DNA of 64,000 nucleotides from Kalmusia sp. IMI 367209 (Eukaryota; Ascomycota; Dothideomycetes; Pleosporales; Didymosphaeriaceae). How positions within the stretch are numbered: the stretch's first letter is position 1; each line of letters starts with the position of its first letter. Below the pieces are notes generated by a model that was not told the DNA's origin, did not search any database, and saw nothing but the letters and a program-made list of their open reading frames with translations. This document shows, in pieces, positions 14,034 through 25,402 of the stretch. Made by a program: the position numbers and the translations under genes. The stretch is taken from assembly GCA_027946365.1 (NCBI GenBank), contig JAPEUQ010000009.1:868001-932000 (forward strand). The letters are read 5' to 3'.

Positions 14034-15506
14034 TCAAAGAAGCACGACTCGATACAATGTGCTCAACGAAAGCGAGGCAGACCACAAGATCTCGAAACAA
14101 GGCATGCTGGCGCCACAGGGGCCAAGCATGAACGAATAAAAGTGAAAAAGATGTCTATAAAGAAGGGAAGTGAGAAGGAAAACAATGCCACCATATATGT
14201 ACAGACCAGACTCCCTAGGGATGGTCTTTTGCCTATCCAATGCAACCGTGACAGCCAACTCCAGGAAATGCTTTCGTGAGGGGGTATAGTACGTAGACCT
14301 TACAAGCTGACGCGCTTGTGGAGAGCAGCATGGCGGTTGTGGTGCACGGCGCGGGGGGAACTTGATGCTGCGACGGCTGATGGTACCCGAAGCGCAGGAC
14401 ATGCCAGCGGCGAGCTTCTGGGGAACAGCGCAGCCGAAGTTGCAGAGGCCGAACGAGTCGGTACCAATGCAGACAACAGCACCGTCCGTGGTGCAAGGGG
14501 TGCAGTTTCCAGAAGAGGCATTGCCAGAACCCGAGCCGGTGGACGGAGAGGATGGCTGAGTAGCAGCGGGTTGAGTGGCAGCGGGTTGAGTGGCGGCAGG
14601 CTGGGTGGCGACAGGTGCGGTGGCAGTAGGTGCGGTTCCAGAAGAGGCGCCAGGAGCGAAAACACCTCCACCGTTAGAGGGAGCAGCCGAAGCGGTAGCT
14701 GCTGGCTCAGTGGCTGCTGGCTCAGAAGCAGGAGGAGCGCTAGCACCACCAGTGGCCTGAGCAGGGGCGCCCAGCTTTCCGGCACCAGCGCCCAAGGCAG
14801 TCATCACAGCGCAGCCGGCACCAGAGATGGCGGTACCTGGCATGGCTCCCTCACCAGTTGCCACACTGTCACCTGGGTTGGGGTAGTTGAAGTCTTGGCC
14901 AGAAGCGACCTCGCACTCGGTAGGAGGAAGGTTAGCCACGAACATGTCGGGTAGGGAACCGATGACCGAAGAGATATCGGCAGAGGCGGTGTTGGCGCTG
15001 CCGCTGGTCACCTCAAGAGGCGCACAGTTCATGTAGAACTCGCGGTTACCAAGCTTGTTGAACCACGACCAAGCGAAGGTGTATTGGCCGGCCGGTAGAT
15101 TCTCAGGGATCTTTACGGGAATTTTGGGGTTGTTCAAGTCGTTCCTATCGCCTGACATGTTGTCGTTGTTCGGGCCTCCCACGCAGCCATGGATCTGGCT
15201 GTGAAGGACCTTCCACTGAGAGTCCTTGTTAGGCTTGGTGTCCGTGGTGATAGAGAACTGGCAGCTACCACCACCGTGAGTGGCACCACCCTTGATCTGA
15301 ACAGTGAGTTCGTCACCGGCGGCCACTGTGTTCATTTGTGTGACGGCATATGTGCCACCGGGCTGCTTGCAGGGGAAATCGGCAGGTTCCAAAGGAGCCT
15401 GCTGAGTAGCAGAGTCTTCCCACTCGAAAGGAACCGGCGAGTTGAGGACGAGATGGGCCGAGGCGCTGGCGGCGAGCGCGACGAGAGCGGTAGTCTGGAA
15501 AAACAT
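14034..15506 (-). CDS. AA11 lytic polysaccharide monooxygenase with X278-like C-terminal domain
   Basis: Intronless, 490 codons as read. Residues 1-17 form a signal peptide (MFFQTTALVALAASASA), leaving His18 as the mature N-terminal His of the copper brace. The second copper histidine is in GGATHGGGSCQ at His77 (mature 60). The axial Tyr is in NREFYMNCAP at Tyr158 (mature 141). These spacings match AA11 chitin-oxidising LPMOs. A long Ala/Thr/Pro linker with ATQPAATQP repeats leads to a Cys-rich CTPCTTDGAVVCIGTDSFGL module like the X278 module of AA11 enzymes. After that the frame looks wrong: past a run of six G (14353-14358, plus strand) it continues about 100 residues in hydrophobic, low-quality sequence. 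The neighbouring frame gives a short basic tail (AVHHNRHAALHKRVSL) and stops at 14300. The true end is probably 14300, with a one-base indel or sequence error. Confidence 0.88.
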   Translation of the reverse strand: MFFQTTALVALAASASAHLVLNSPVPFEWEDSATQQAPLEPADFPCKQPGGTYAVTQMNTVAAGDELTVQIKGGATHGGGSCQFSITTDTKPNKDSQWKVLHSQIHGCVGGPNNDNMSGDRNDLNNPKIPVKIPENLPAGQYTFAWSWFNKLGNREFYMNCAPLEVTSGSANTASADISSVIGSLPDMFVANLPPTECEVASGQDFNYPNPGDSVATGEGAMPGTAISGAGCAVMTALGAGAGKLGAPAQATGGASAPPASEPAATEPAATASAAPSNGGGVFAPGASSGTAPTATAPVATQPAATQPAATQPAATQPSSPSTGSGSGNASSGNCTPCTTDGAVVCIGTDSFGLCNFGCAVPQKLAAGMSCASGTISRRSIKFPPRRAPQPPCCSPQARQLVRSTYYTPSRKHFLELAVTVALDRQKTIPRESGLYIYGGIVFLLTSLLYRHLFHFYSFMLGPCGASMPCFEILWSASLSLSTLYRVVLL

Positions 15507-17714
15507 GATGGCTGAATGAATGTTGTATGAAGTTTTGCTGAGAAATCGCTAGGCCTGCTGAGCGAGATGGTGTTCGTCAAACGAAGAGTTTTTCGGAATT
15601 CAGCAAAAAGATGATGGTACTCAGGGAGTGGATGCTCTGCCGCTGGCGTGAGCTAGAAATGAAGAATGGACAGTGAAGAAAGGAACGAAACGAGCTTGTG
15701 GTGCTGCGATGGGGAAGAAAGAGAGATTGCCGCCCAAGAGTCCTTTATAATTCAGTCGCCTCGGTGGCGGTCTGGGGGATCGGACGGCTACAGCGTACTG
15801 GGCCAGGGTGCAACGGCCCACATGGCAATGCCACGGCGGATCACAGTGAACGACCAGCATCCATAGGCCGGTAGCACGCCTTTCATGCAACCATGTTTAG
15901 GAGGCAAGCGGGCCAAAAGCCCGAGTCAGTTTAGGCATCTAAAGGCTCGTGCGAATAGCTTGCGTAGGAGAAAGCGAACGTCAGGCTCGGCAGGGGATGT
16001 GACGGTGTGATTGGCCTCTGTCGATGGAGATTCGACAGTTGTTTCTGAAACAACCTCCGTAGAGGCACGCAGGGGATGTTTGACGTGGGGCGGGCTAAAA
16101 GAGTCAGAAGCATGTCAGGGTCGGCTGGCATCCGTCTCGGGCGTCCGCCGAAAAGGCCAATCGATAAGGCAGGTCACAGTTGCTGTGAAGCTTGATTAGC
16201 GAGCTCTAGCCTGAACCAGCCTAGGATGAAACACGACTCACAGATCGCACCCAGCTTTGCCCTTCCCATTCGCCTACACCGACCCTCAGCGCATGCCCAC
16301 ACATCGCGCTCAAATGGCCATTCACTCCAGCTACTTCCTTGCGCAACCCTGTGCGCGCGACTACCCTCAGTCTGTTTGCCGCTGCACGCTGGCGCCTTGT
16401 GCCCGCGATGCACCAATTCAATCCAGGCAAGCATCCGGAAAGTCCTGTGTCGCAGGTTTATTGCAGGCCGGACGGGCGCCGGCCAGATGGTGGAAGATCA
16501 TGCATAGCCCCTGCTTCTCGCCTCCCCGGATCCAGTGAGGATGACTAGGCTCATATTTTCCGCGTAAGCATCTTGTATCTTCATATTCGAACGTCGACTT
16601 TCCATCTAACTGATTGCCCCTGCAGCATTTTCTTGACCGCGCTTCGTAAAGAGCAAGCTGCATGCACGGAGCGGTGAAACGGAGATTCGCCGTACCACAG
16701 GTCACACCGGCGGTTCCACGCATAGGTGGGACCAAAGAAAGTTTTCCGGGACTAGGCGAGGGGCTGGCGGTTGCGCTGCGGTGGCACAGTCGAGCTTATT
16801 CCTGATCCCAGCCTCACAAGATCACCACCGCCATACCACGCTAGGCTTTTCCGCGTGTATACCACATGCCTTCTTTGGAATTCGATTGGCGTGGCGTTGC
16901 GGATGCTCGTCAGGCCTTCCGTTTCATGTTTTTCAACACCCTCCTCACCACATCATCACAGCTCTTGACGTTTCCAAACATCGTCTAGGCTGCTGAGAGA
17001 ACAACTGTAGCTGAGACAATACGAGCTCTCGCAAAGGTAAAGGTACGATCGCTTTCTGGGTGGGTCCTTTGGTGTATGTGCACACTCGCCTTCGGCTTGA
17101 CTCGTCGTCCCTTGGGGTCGGTAATCTAAACGTTAACCCTACGGTTTTTTGCACACTCAGCCTCTCAATGCCCAGGCTTTTTGTTTCTTGGTGTTTCTTG
17201 GAGTGGAGATCGGAACAATCAGCTTCTCCGAAGTCTTAAAGGTGGTGGAGTCCTGTTGTTCTATTTCGTTCTGTTTGCGGAGTCCGTGAAACTATGCGGG
17301 GCGAAGGAGTGGCGCAAGGCTGCAAAAATATGCCATGCTCCACTCAACTCGAGATTGAAAAGCTTGTCTTATACAATAAGTAACGACAAGACATTAAAAA
17401 GCGAGGATAACCTGGATGACATCATTGCGTTGTAGGGTTGAATCCATCAAAGAGTGTTCCTTCGGACTTGGCTTTCGGTACATCGCGACTTCAGGACTCA
17501 AGGTCCAATTTCCCTTGCTCAGCTCTCTACGAACATCTCGGTCGCTAGCATAAAGAGATGAAAATAATCTGAACTTGTCGGAATTCCCGTGGAGCCAAGC
17601 AGAAGGGAAAGTCTTGGTGTTGACTCTTGGGTACGATCAGCTGCGCCTTTACCTATCCAACCAAGACCTATGAGAGCCTTGCGACCGGACTCCTCTCGTC
17701 AAGTCGAGTTACTT
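15507..17714. other. Gene-poor stretch, about 2.2 kb
   Basis: This is the promoter side of the LPMO gene followed by sequence with only short, mutually overlapping frames (for example 16174-16434 minus, 16226-16507 plus, 17181-17435 plus). None shows a domain, signal peptide or splice-consistent extension. I find no tRNA B-box. Decayed sequence too old to read is possible, since a clear relic follows directly. Confidence 0.4.
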
Positions 17715-19477
17715 TTTTTTCCAAGATCGCACGAACGGTGATTTCTCGATGCCAAAGGGACTCGGCCGTCAATGCCAAACTAACTCCCATATCCGTAGCG
17801 GTCGTCGAGCTTTTCAAAATACTCGGCGCGGACTTTTCGCCCCAATCCAGAAATCCTTCCCCTTCCCTGAAAAGCGGTGCTCCCAGCGGACAATGCGATC
17901 ATAGATGCCAGAGTAGTTGGTAGTCCGGCCAGGTATTCGCCAGGACGTCGCAGATATACCATATAGGCGACCAAAACATGCCGTTAAGATGCCCTCCGCG
18001 ATGGTAAAAAGAGGTTTCGATAAAAATAACTGTTCTTCGTTTACTACTCTCCAGCCCTTGTTCGACCCTGTCTATGTATTTAGCCGTGGAACAAGCAGGT
18101 GCTCTTTATTCACTCCCAACCACGTAGCAAAAAGAGCTGCATAAGCTTTCTGCAGAGGTTCTTGAATATCTTTCCATGTTGGCTCGCTTTGATCTGGATC
18201 TAGAAACCGACTGCTATTGGCCGCTCTTTCAATGAAGTAGTTCAGGAAGTCAGTTGCGAAGGTGTCATTGTGCCCAGTTCGGAATGAAGACCTTAGATTA
18301 CTGCTCCCCCGCACACGTTCTTCTCCTCCTTTGTGGCATATGATTTTAGGGACCTTAGGTTATGTACAAGTTCTAGGGCGGACACCCCCTCATGACACAC
18401 ATCCTCTAGAACAATACTGGTTCCATCTTGTGATCCCATCCCTGTTGAATTCAATGGCAGTTTCACAATACATATCCAGGCTATAAAGTATGGCAGGCGC
18501 TTTCCATTCTTGTACCTTTACATATTCCGTCTCTTAGTGTTCCAATGGAGATGGTTTGAAAGGTGCCAGTGTGGAGTTGCGCGCCATGAACGGTGGCAGC
18601 GGCTCATGGAGTGATCTGATGGCGTACGATGATTGCGTAAAGCGCATCGCGAGTGAGCTTTTTTTGTTTATGTATAGGTATTGAACCTATTGAAACGCTG
18701 AAAGAAGCCGAAACATTGCGGAATATGTGATCAGTCGAGAAGATACCCTCGTGTGTGGAAACCAAGCCATGTCACGAGCAGAAGAGCAAAGGATGCCCAG
18801 AAGACTAATCAGTGTCTATAATCACATTGTCAGCTCTGTCATGATATCTGCAATTTGCAACCTGGTGACAGCAGCCTTGAAAGTCGGCTTAGAGAACCAA
18901 ATGCACACCCAGGACGCATATCGTATACAATGTGAATGAGTGCATGTACGCAATGGTGACGAAGACGTGGAAAGGTTCATATTACACTTACCTCTGTCAG
19001 AACGCCTTGATAGGTACCAAAGGCACGAATGCGAATGGATAGGCCAATAAAAGACTATCTTCGCCCAAAGCGCCCTCCTCCGCACTCAACCAATAATACG
19101 GCCCTGATCTCTTCGTCTCAAGATCAATCCACGCTCAGAAGATGCTAAAAACCACCGCTAACAGCTGTCGGAAAATACTGGTACATGAATGTGTGCGAAA
19201 GCGGCAGGTCATTGATATCCGGAGCGAAAATGATGCCCTGATCTCGTTGCGATCGCCTGAGCAGCAACACGAGGGTCAGAATGAGGAGAAGCGGTGTTAT
19301 GAAGGCGATGGCGAGCGTGGCAGGATGCAGCGCTGGTCGTCTCCATTTGCGCGGCTGCGTGCTGTCCCTTCGACGGGACCAAAATGTGAAGAGCGATTCG
19401 AGTTTCGCGGTTGTGGTTGCAGGTGGTACCAGATACGTTTGAGACAGCTCGCTTCGCTTGGTCGCGGACCGACGCAT
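17715..19477 (-). pseudogene. Decayed DUF3433-like membrane protein gene
   Basis: Reading the minus strand, conserved-looking segments appear in family order but are split by stops and frame changes. The first frame starts at an ATG at 19477 and contains HPATLAIAFITPLLLILTLV and HTFMYQYFPTA. Next come FSIF*AWIDL, then AEEGALGEDSLLLAYPFAFV and VPIKAF*QR. A possible intron (18991-18816, GTAAGT...TATAG) is followed by H*LVFWASFALLLVTW. Later segments are LPPFMARNSTLAPFKPS, PAILYSLDMYCETA, EEQLFLSKPLFTIAEG, GLPTTLASMIALSAGS and YGYGS*FGIDGR. I match these from memory to large fungal DUF3433 membrane proteins. At least seven stops interrupt the segments (among them 19135-19137, 18997-18999, 18809-18811 and 18534-18536), plus several frameshifts. 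Nearly every stop is one transition from TGG, CGA, CAA or CAG. Not functional as read; family assignment moderate. Confidence 0.7.
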
Positions 19478-20101
19478 AGAGCCTGAACACTCTCACGACT
19501 CTTGACATCAGAGAGAAGAAAAATGACCACAAAGAAAATAGGGCTACGAGACTGAGTATAAGCCTTCCGCTGTGCGACTTCACAGTGATTTCATGGGCCA
19601 TTCACAATAGTACATAGCCGCATGTTGCAGCCCCCATAGGGACTCAGTCGCCCCCGAACGTGCCACAGCGCTTTTTTCGTTCACTGATCTGCCGCGGAGC
19701 GGACGCATGGCGGCACAGTGCATGGAGAATGTACACAGAACGGTACAAGCTATTGGCGCGACTTAAATCTGTCTGACCCTCATATTTCTCTTCCTGATTG
19801 AGGTATACCGTGTCTCGTAGGGTGTAGTTGTAGAGGTATTTATGGGAAAGCGGAAAGACGACCCACATATGTCGCTGTTGCTTATGCCGGACATCCGACG
19901 GTAATGTAGCCTTGAGCGGCACGTTTCCATCTGAAAAATGTTCTAATGCTCAAATGTGGTGACCGATACATGTGGGGCTAGTAACCTCTGTGTTTGAAGT
20001 GAACTTTCATGCCTTGTAGGTACTCTACTAACGGAAAGCGCCGACCTCTCTACGCCTACGAGATTTTAGCAACTTTTATTTCGCTCATGTAGAGGGGAAA
20101 C
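19478..20101. other. Intergenic, no gene seen
   Basis: A 92-codon minus frame at 19644-19922 has no recognisable motif. The region lies upstream of the decayed membrane-protein gene and downstream of the reductase gene. Confidence 0.4.
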
Positions 20102-21215
20102 CTACCACCAAAAGCGGAAATCAACAGTGCTAACATCAATGTCTAATTCTCTGAGTGCACTTGTATCAAGATGGCAATCATACGGCCTCTTGACTTCATC
20201 TCTGGGATCTTCTTCCGGAACAAAAGGCTCCAAGCCATCAAGAGGCAATCCCATGATATCTGCAAATACATTCACAATATCCCACTTCGTCATCTGGTCC
20301 TCGGAACTGAATTGCAGAATATTCGGCAGTTCGCGGTCAGCGCTTGCCGGATCTAAATACAGCGTCGCAAGATCGCGACAAACACGACCAACGTCCGAAG
20401 TATTAGTAGGGAAACGTAATGCCCAATTGTCGACTTTGATCTTCGGTTCTCCCTCTTTGAGTTTCTGTGACTCCCAGAGCTGCGACATGAGGACGTTGAC
20501 AGCGCTCTCTTTCGGATCGTCTGCTTTTCCGTAGAGAATGGGAACGCGCAGAACGACGACCTTATTTTTGGCCTTAGTTGCCTCGGCTACTTCGAGCACG
20601 GCTTTCTCTCCGTCAAGCTTGGTTTGGCCGTAGATATTGGGTGGATCGGTAGCTGAGTCAGGCTTGTAGGGTGCTTCTCCTTTGCGCCCCGAGAAGACAT
20701 AATCTGTAGAGATGTAGATGAGGAAGATTCCACGGCTGGTAGTGGCTTCAGCTAGGGCTCTACTAGAATCTACGTTGAGGGCTTTCGCTGCTGATGGATT
20801 TGCGGAGCAGGAATCCGGAAAGCGATTTGCGGCACCTAAATGGAAGGATGAGCGCCCAGGACTGCATCGTGGACTTTTGACTGCTCAGGCTTACAGTGAA
20901 CTACAACTTGAGGCCTGAATAGCAATTAGCGATCTCGAGAGATTGTATAGCATTCGAAGCGTGTACTTCACGTCGTCCAAGATCCGCTCTGTCTCAGTAG
21001 TGTCGCGTATATCTAGCTTGATGATCTCTGGTGGGCTGATACGGTTCAAGCCCGTGCCGGTGGCCTTCCAGCCATCAATGTCAAAGACAGGTTGCACTTG
21101 CGCTCCGAGCAGTCCACTCGCTATGAACAAGTCAACACATTCCAAGATTATTGTCGGCAGATGTATCAAGGGTGAAAGTAGCTTTACCTCCAGTAATCAG
21201 CACCGTCTTAGTCAT
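20102..21215 (-). CDS. RmlD/MAT2B-like NAD(P)-dependent reductase family protein
   Basis: Predicted 311 residues from four exons (21215-21188, 21120-20967, 20914-20895, 20835-20102). Introns are 67, 52 and 59 bases and the third exon is only 20 bases long. It is an extended short-chain dehydrogenase with nucleotide-binding GASGLLG at residues 9-15, HCAANRFPD near 67-75, ISTDYVFSG at 109-117, and the catalytic-type Tyr136-x3-Lys140 in IYGQTK. Later family blocks are LRVPILYG and LDTSALRELDI. The group contains dTDP-4-dehydrorhamnose reductases and the regulatory beta subunit of methionine adenosyltransferase. In fungi the MAT-beta-like annotation is usual, but I cannot separate the two from sequence. 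It is divergently arranged with the gene at 21420, with about 200 bases between starts. Confidence 0.9.
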
Positions 21216-21419
21216 GTTGAAGAGCAAGAAGAGCTTGAAAAGTGTAGAAATAAGTCTTGTGTATCATCTGTCAACTTTCATGTTGCGATGCGTGGGCTCG
21301 ATGTTAGATCTATATTAGAAGCACGATGCACGTGATGTCGGGCCGACTACCTCCGAGCGTTGCAGCCATCGACCTCATCTTGAAGAATCGCTCGTCGCGT
21401 CGCACATTTTTCCGACCCG

Positions 21420-23482
21420 ATGCCTCCATGGGTGGCCTCTGTGCCGCGACTGACTACCTGTTCAAGAGCGAAAGCAATTGATCGGTTCGCCACGCTTCTG
21501 CGATGCCGGCATGCCGCCAATCCAAATTCGTCCGTATTGAAGCTTCGCATTCGCTCTGCGTCTACGCACGTCTCGCCGACCGCGATCAATTACCGTCCGA
21601 ATGTACCCCCGAGGAATGAGGAGCTGTATAATGCGTTGTCTGCATTGAATGGGTCTGCGGAGCAGTATGTCAACCTGAGTCGGCTGCAGTTGGCGCTCAG
21701 AGGGCTTGCGGTGGACAATGCAGTCACAAGGGTAGCCGTATTGGATTTAAATAGCCAGGTTGGTGCACAGCAATTGGCAAGATTGCTCATAGCAGACCCA
21801 TTGGCGGAGAAAGCAGAGTGGGAGAAGGAGTTGGAGAAAAGTGTAGAGGAAGGAGCTGTGCTGCTTCGGTACGGATATGCTGGTCGATGAAGGCGCGAAG
21901 CTGATATACACACAGGTTCGGAGAAGAAAACGATGCACATGCGCCGAGTCCTTTGTACAAGATCCTCTCCGTACCATCGCGGGTGCTAGGAATGCATAAT
22001 CTGGAGATATTAGTGTCTACCTTGAATGTCAATGCTCCCAGCGCGTTAACATCATCGGCGACAGAAAGCTCGAAGGATACTCTACTAGTCCCGAAATTGC
22101 AGGCTACCTCTGCGCGAGGAACTCCGGTGCCGTACCCGGTGCACAAAACGCTTGTATCAGGCGATGGTCTAGACAGCGCTATCGCATATGGAAAATTCAT
22201 ATCGGGCACCGCAGACGAGACAGGAAATATGATCAAGGTGGCCATAGATCTTACTGCGCCCTCTAATGTGCCAGAAACAGCAAATGAGGCACTGTCCACG
22301 GCTATAAACGTTGCAATCGGTATCCAAGGCTTAGATGCCCTCCGTGCCTCTGTTGCGAACTCCACAACCTACGAGCGCAATTGGTTTGCCAGCGGCCTTC
22401 CCACTCTCTCCAAATGGTTGACTTCGGATCTCCAATCTACCGAGCCCATCAAACCCGCCCACACAGCCCTCATATCCTCCCTTCTCGATGACGTCGAAGC
22501 CAACATCACGAAAGAGGATGCACAGCAGTCTGCACGCATCACATCTTCTACTATACAAGAAGAATTGAACGCGGAAATGGTCGGCTACTTGGAGCAATGG
22601 GCCGAGAAATCACACCGCGAGCTCCGCGACAGTCTAGACGCAGCATTCGCTGGCAAGAACTGGCGAAAACTCGCGTGGTGGAAGCTCTTCTGGAGAGTCG
22701 ACGACGTTTCCATGATCACTGAAGAAGTTCTCGCTCGCCGGTGGCTCGTCAGCGCAGAGAAAGACGCTGTGTATCTCGCAGGCAGAATGAAGCAAGCCGG
22801 GTTCCCGGACGAGATCCGTCATCTCCCCATCGACACCAATGAAATAACAGCGGTCCCGGACGCAGTCACTGTATCTGCTTACACTATCCCGACGAGCAAC
22901 TCGCTCCTGCAGTCCCAAACAACAGACCTATCTACGACCCTTGCACCACCCACCCCCTGGCCCTCACTTATCTCAACAACCCGGGCCGCCCTCCTAACCA
23001 CTACGCTTCCACCCCTCCAAGCACTCGCCCAACGCCTCGTCCTAACGACACTGTCAACCACATCCCTCTCCGCGGCCCTCTCCGCTCTCCTCTACGTCTC
23101 CGTATCCACCGTCTCGCTCTTTGAAGCCAGCGCCGTCGCAGCACTCGGCTTGACTTTCAGCCTCAGACGCATGCAGAAAGTATGGGAGGACGCGAGGGCA
23201 GCGTGGAACCTCGAGGTGAGGGAGGAAGGCAGGCAGGCGCTCAAGAGGACGGAGGGCGTTGTAAGGAATATCGTGACGACGAGCAGGAGTCGAGATGTTG
23301 TGGATGACAGGGTGAAGGAGAGAAGGGGGGCGAGGGAGGCGGTGGCGAGGGTCAGAGAAGTGTTGGGGATTCTGGTGGGGAGGACGGGTGGAAAGGGGAG
23401 TAGGAAGTGCGTGTATGGATATTGTATAGTACATGTAAATATGGGATCCCCGAGTGAGCTGTTATTCATCGCTGAGTCATGA
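21420..23482 (+). CDS. Conserved fungal protein, probably mitochondrial inner membrane
   Basis: Predicted 671 residues from two exons (21420-21868 and 21916-23482). The 47-base intron has a GTACGG donor and ACACAG acceptor and joins LLR to FGEENDAHAPSP. The N-terminus is rich in Arg, Ser and Ala and poor in acidic residues (RLTTCSRAKAIDRFATLLR), as in mitochondrial presequences. The middle is helical and soluble-looking, with LSVPSRVLGMHNLEILVSTL and GKNWRKLAWWKLFWRVDDVS. A C-terminal pair of hydrophobic segments (LSAALSALLYVSVS and EASAVAALGLTFSL) is followed by RRMQKVWEDARAAWNLEVRE and a basic coiled stretch. This layout recalls a Pezizomycotina family sometimes called Mmc1-like, but I am not sure of the name. 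No enzymatic motif is visible. The last 30 residues are weakly conserved in character. Confidence 0.8.
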
Positions 23483-24014
23483 CCATATTCGAAAGGGTAT
23501 TGGGTCTAATGTATGAATTGACTGTGGTGTTTCTATTCAGAGCTAGGAGTAATAGGATATAGGGTCCTTGCTACGTAAACGATATATCCAGAACCGAGAA
23601 TCCTAAAACCCGCACATTCCCACCCGTTATGACCTGAGGACGTATGTAGACTTTTCAGACCGCTTACTATCGTCTGTACCGACACGACGTACTCCGGTAT
23701 CTGTAGAAGCGGAGTAGACGAAGGACAGTAAGGATAACAACTTCTATCTCAACTATTTTGATGCCGCATGGGTGATGATGCTTGTTCCCCGCATAGATCT
23801 TGTATTGTAGAGATCAACGTTGCCGACGTCCGAACGTGCAGGTGATGTTGGCGGAGTAAAAAGAGGATATGAGTCAGCTGCTTCAAGTGACGGGGAAGTC
23901 GAAGTTGTAGTAGCAACACGATAACAAGTCCGGCGCGCGCCCGGAGCCGGATGCTGCGTTTTCTCCTGCAATGCAGATACTCATTAACAAACGTCCTTAA
24001 CATAGGGTCAGGAA
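23483..24014. other. Convergent intergenic region
   Basis: This lies between two 3' ends. It contains an imperfect hairpin (TACTCCG...CGGAGTA around 23690-23716). A motif overlapping it recurs in shortened form near 30300. No gene is seen. Confidence 0.4.
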
Positions 24015-25402
24015 TCAATCAGACACCTCTCCATGGTTGGTGGTCTTCGGAATAGGCTCAACGAGTTTCCGACTCGGGCGGAAGACCTGCATCTGGTTGT
24101 CTTCCGCGGCAGCGATCATGACCCATGGGTCGTTCTTGTTCCAATCGAACTCGCAGATGCGATTGGTGAAGCCACCGTGCATGAAGAGAAGCTCGGGCGG
24201 ACCGTCCTCGGCCTCATCAGGGGTTTGCTCTTCACCGACTCGAGTGATGTCCCACATGCAGATGCGGCGGTCGTAGCTAGAACTAGCTAGTATGGCGCTG
24301 TCCTGAGGGTGCCATTGGAGCCCGATGACATCACCTTCATGGTGTTGTAGGGTATGCAGCTTTTTGTCGAAATTGCGGAGGTCCCATAGCCCGATGGTCT
24401 TGTCCGCCGAGCCGGTAGCAAAGATGCTCTCGAACTGTGGGTGGAAAGCAAGGCAATTGACGGCATCAGCGTGAGCTTCTTTGCTGTATAGCGCGCTCTT
24501 GTATGACTCCATACGTGTGTCGATGACTTGCCATGTGAGATCATCTGAGACGCTGCCAATGAGGAAGTTATGGATTGGATGGTACTGGACATCGTTGACT
24601 GTGGCACTATGAACCGTGTACGTGGACGTGGCGGTAATGGACTTGTTTCCTTTTGAGAAGCCGCTCTTGAGATCCCAGGTCTTGACGGTCATGTCTTCGT
24701 TTCCGGTGACAAGATGACCTTCGTTCAAAGGGCTCCAGGAGAGCCCAAAGCCTTCTTTCTCGTGACCCACGAGCTCTGCTTCAAACTTGATACTGCCGTC
24801 ACTCTTTGGTGTCATGGGATGCTTAGTGCGGTCAAAGACGAGGACCTTGCCGTCGACGCAGAGCGAGGCAATGATTTCGGGGTTTTGAGGTTGGTAGCGG
24901 GCCTTGTTGACCTCACCAGGGTGATTGATCTTCTGGAGGATCTTGAATTCGAAGGGTTTCTTAGCATTGCCGTATCCGCCGACCTCACCGCGGCTTTCGT
25001 CGACGTCGGCCAGGTCCGGCGTCACAAGGTCGGGAATCTCGACGTTGGCGATCTGGAGATAATTCTGGGCTTGACCAGACGTGTGCGTTCCGAGTATAAC
25101 GCGGTGGGCACTCATGTTTGTGCCCTCAACGGGTCGCTTGTCGGGCAGCCATTGCGTCGTCAGGGTTGGCCACTCGAGGGCGCGACCGTAGAGCATATCG
25201 TAGAGAAAGACACTATTTTTCTTCCACATCTTGTACTCCTCGTTGATGCGCTTCTGCTCCTCGACCGTCTCGTCGTCGGGTGCTTGGCCGAGGGCGTCCG
25301 GCGCGTCTATAGGCGTGTCAGCAGACAGTGCTTGACATATGGTCGATTTTTGCAGCTTCAATAGCAAAACCAAATCTACTTACCACTCATATTATCATCC
25401 AT
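24015..25402 (-). CDS. HAT2: Hat2/RBBP4-type histone-binding WD40 protein
   Basis: Predicted 444 residues from two exons (25402-25384 and 25330-24015). The 53-base intron lies after only 19 coding bases, a common arrangement for fungal genes. The N-terminal helix and CAF1c-type block EEYKMWKKNSVFLYDML then ALEWPTLTTQWLP are diagnostic of the RbAp46/48-MSI1 family. WD repeats follow: LVGHEKEGFGLSWSP, VHSATVNDVQYHP, AHADAVNCLAFHP, ATGSADKTIGLWDLR, HHEGDVIGLQWHP and GFTNRICEFDWNKNDPW. The protein binds histone H4 in the Hat1 acetyltransferase complex, and family members also serve CAF-1 and PRC2/Rpd3-type complexes. Filamentous fungi often have a single such protein doing several of these jobs (inference). 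It is head-to-head with XRN1 with about 370 bases between starts. Confidence 0.95.

Noticed and set aside
15507..17714. Possible tRNA or other RNA gene in the gene-poor stretch
   Set aside because: I looked for a GGTTCGAATCC-like B-box and a matching acceptor stem here and in the other large gaps and found none. A covariance-model search would be needed to be sure.
24714..25364. 216-codon plus frame opposite HAT2
   Set aside because: Antisense shadow of the WD40 coding sequence.
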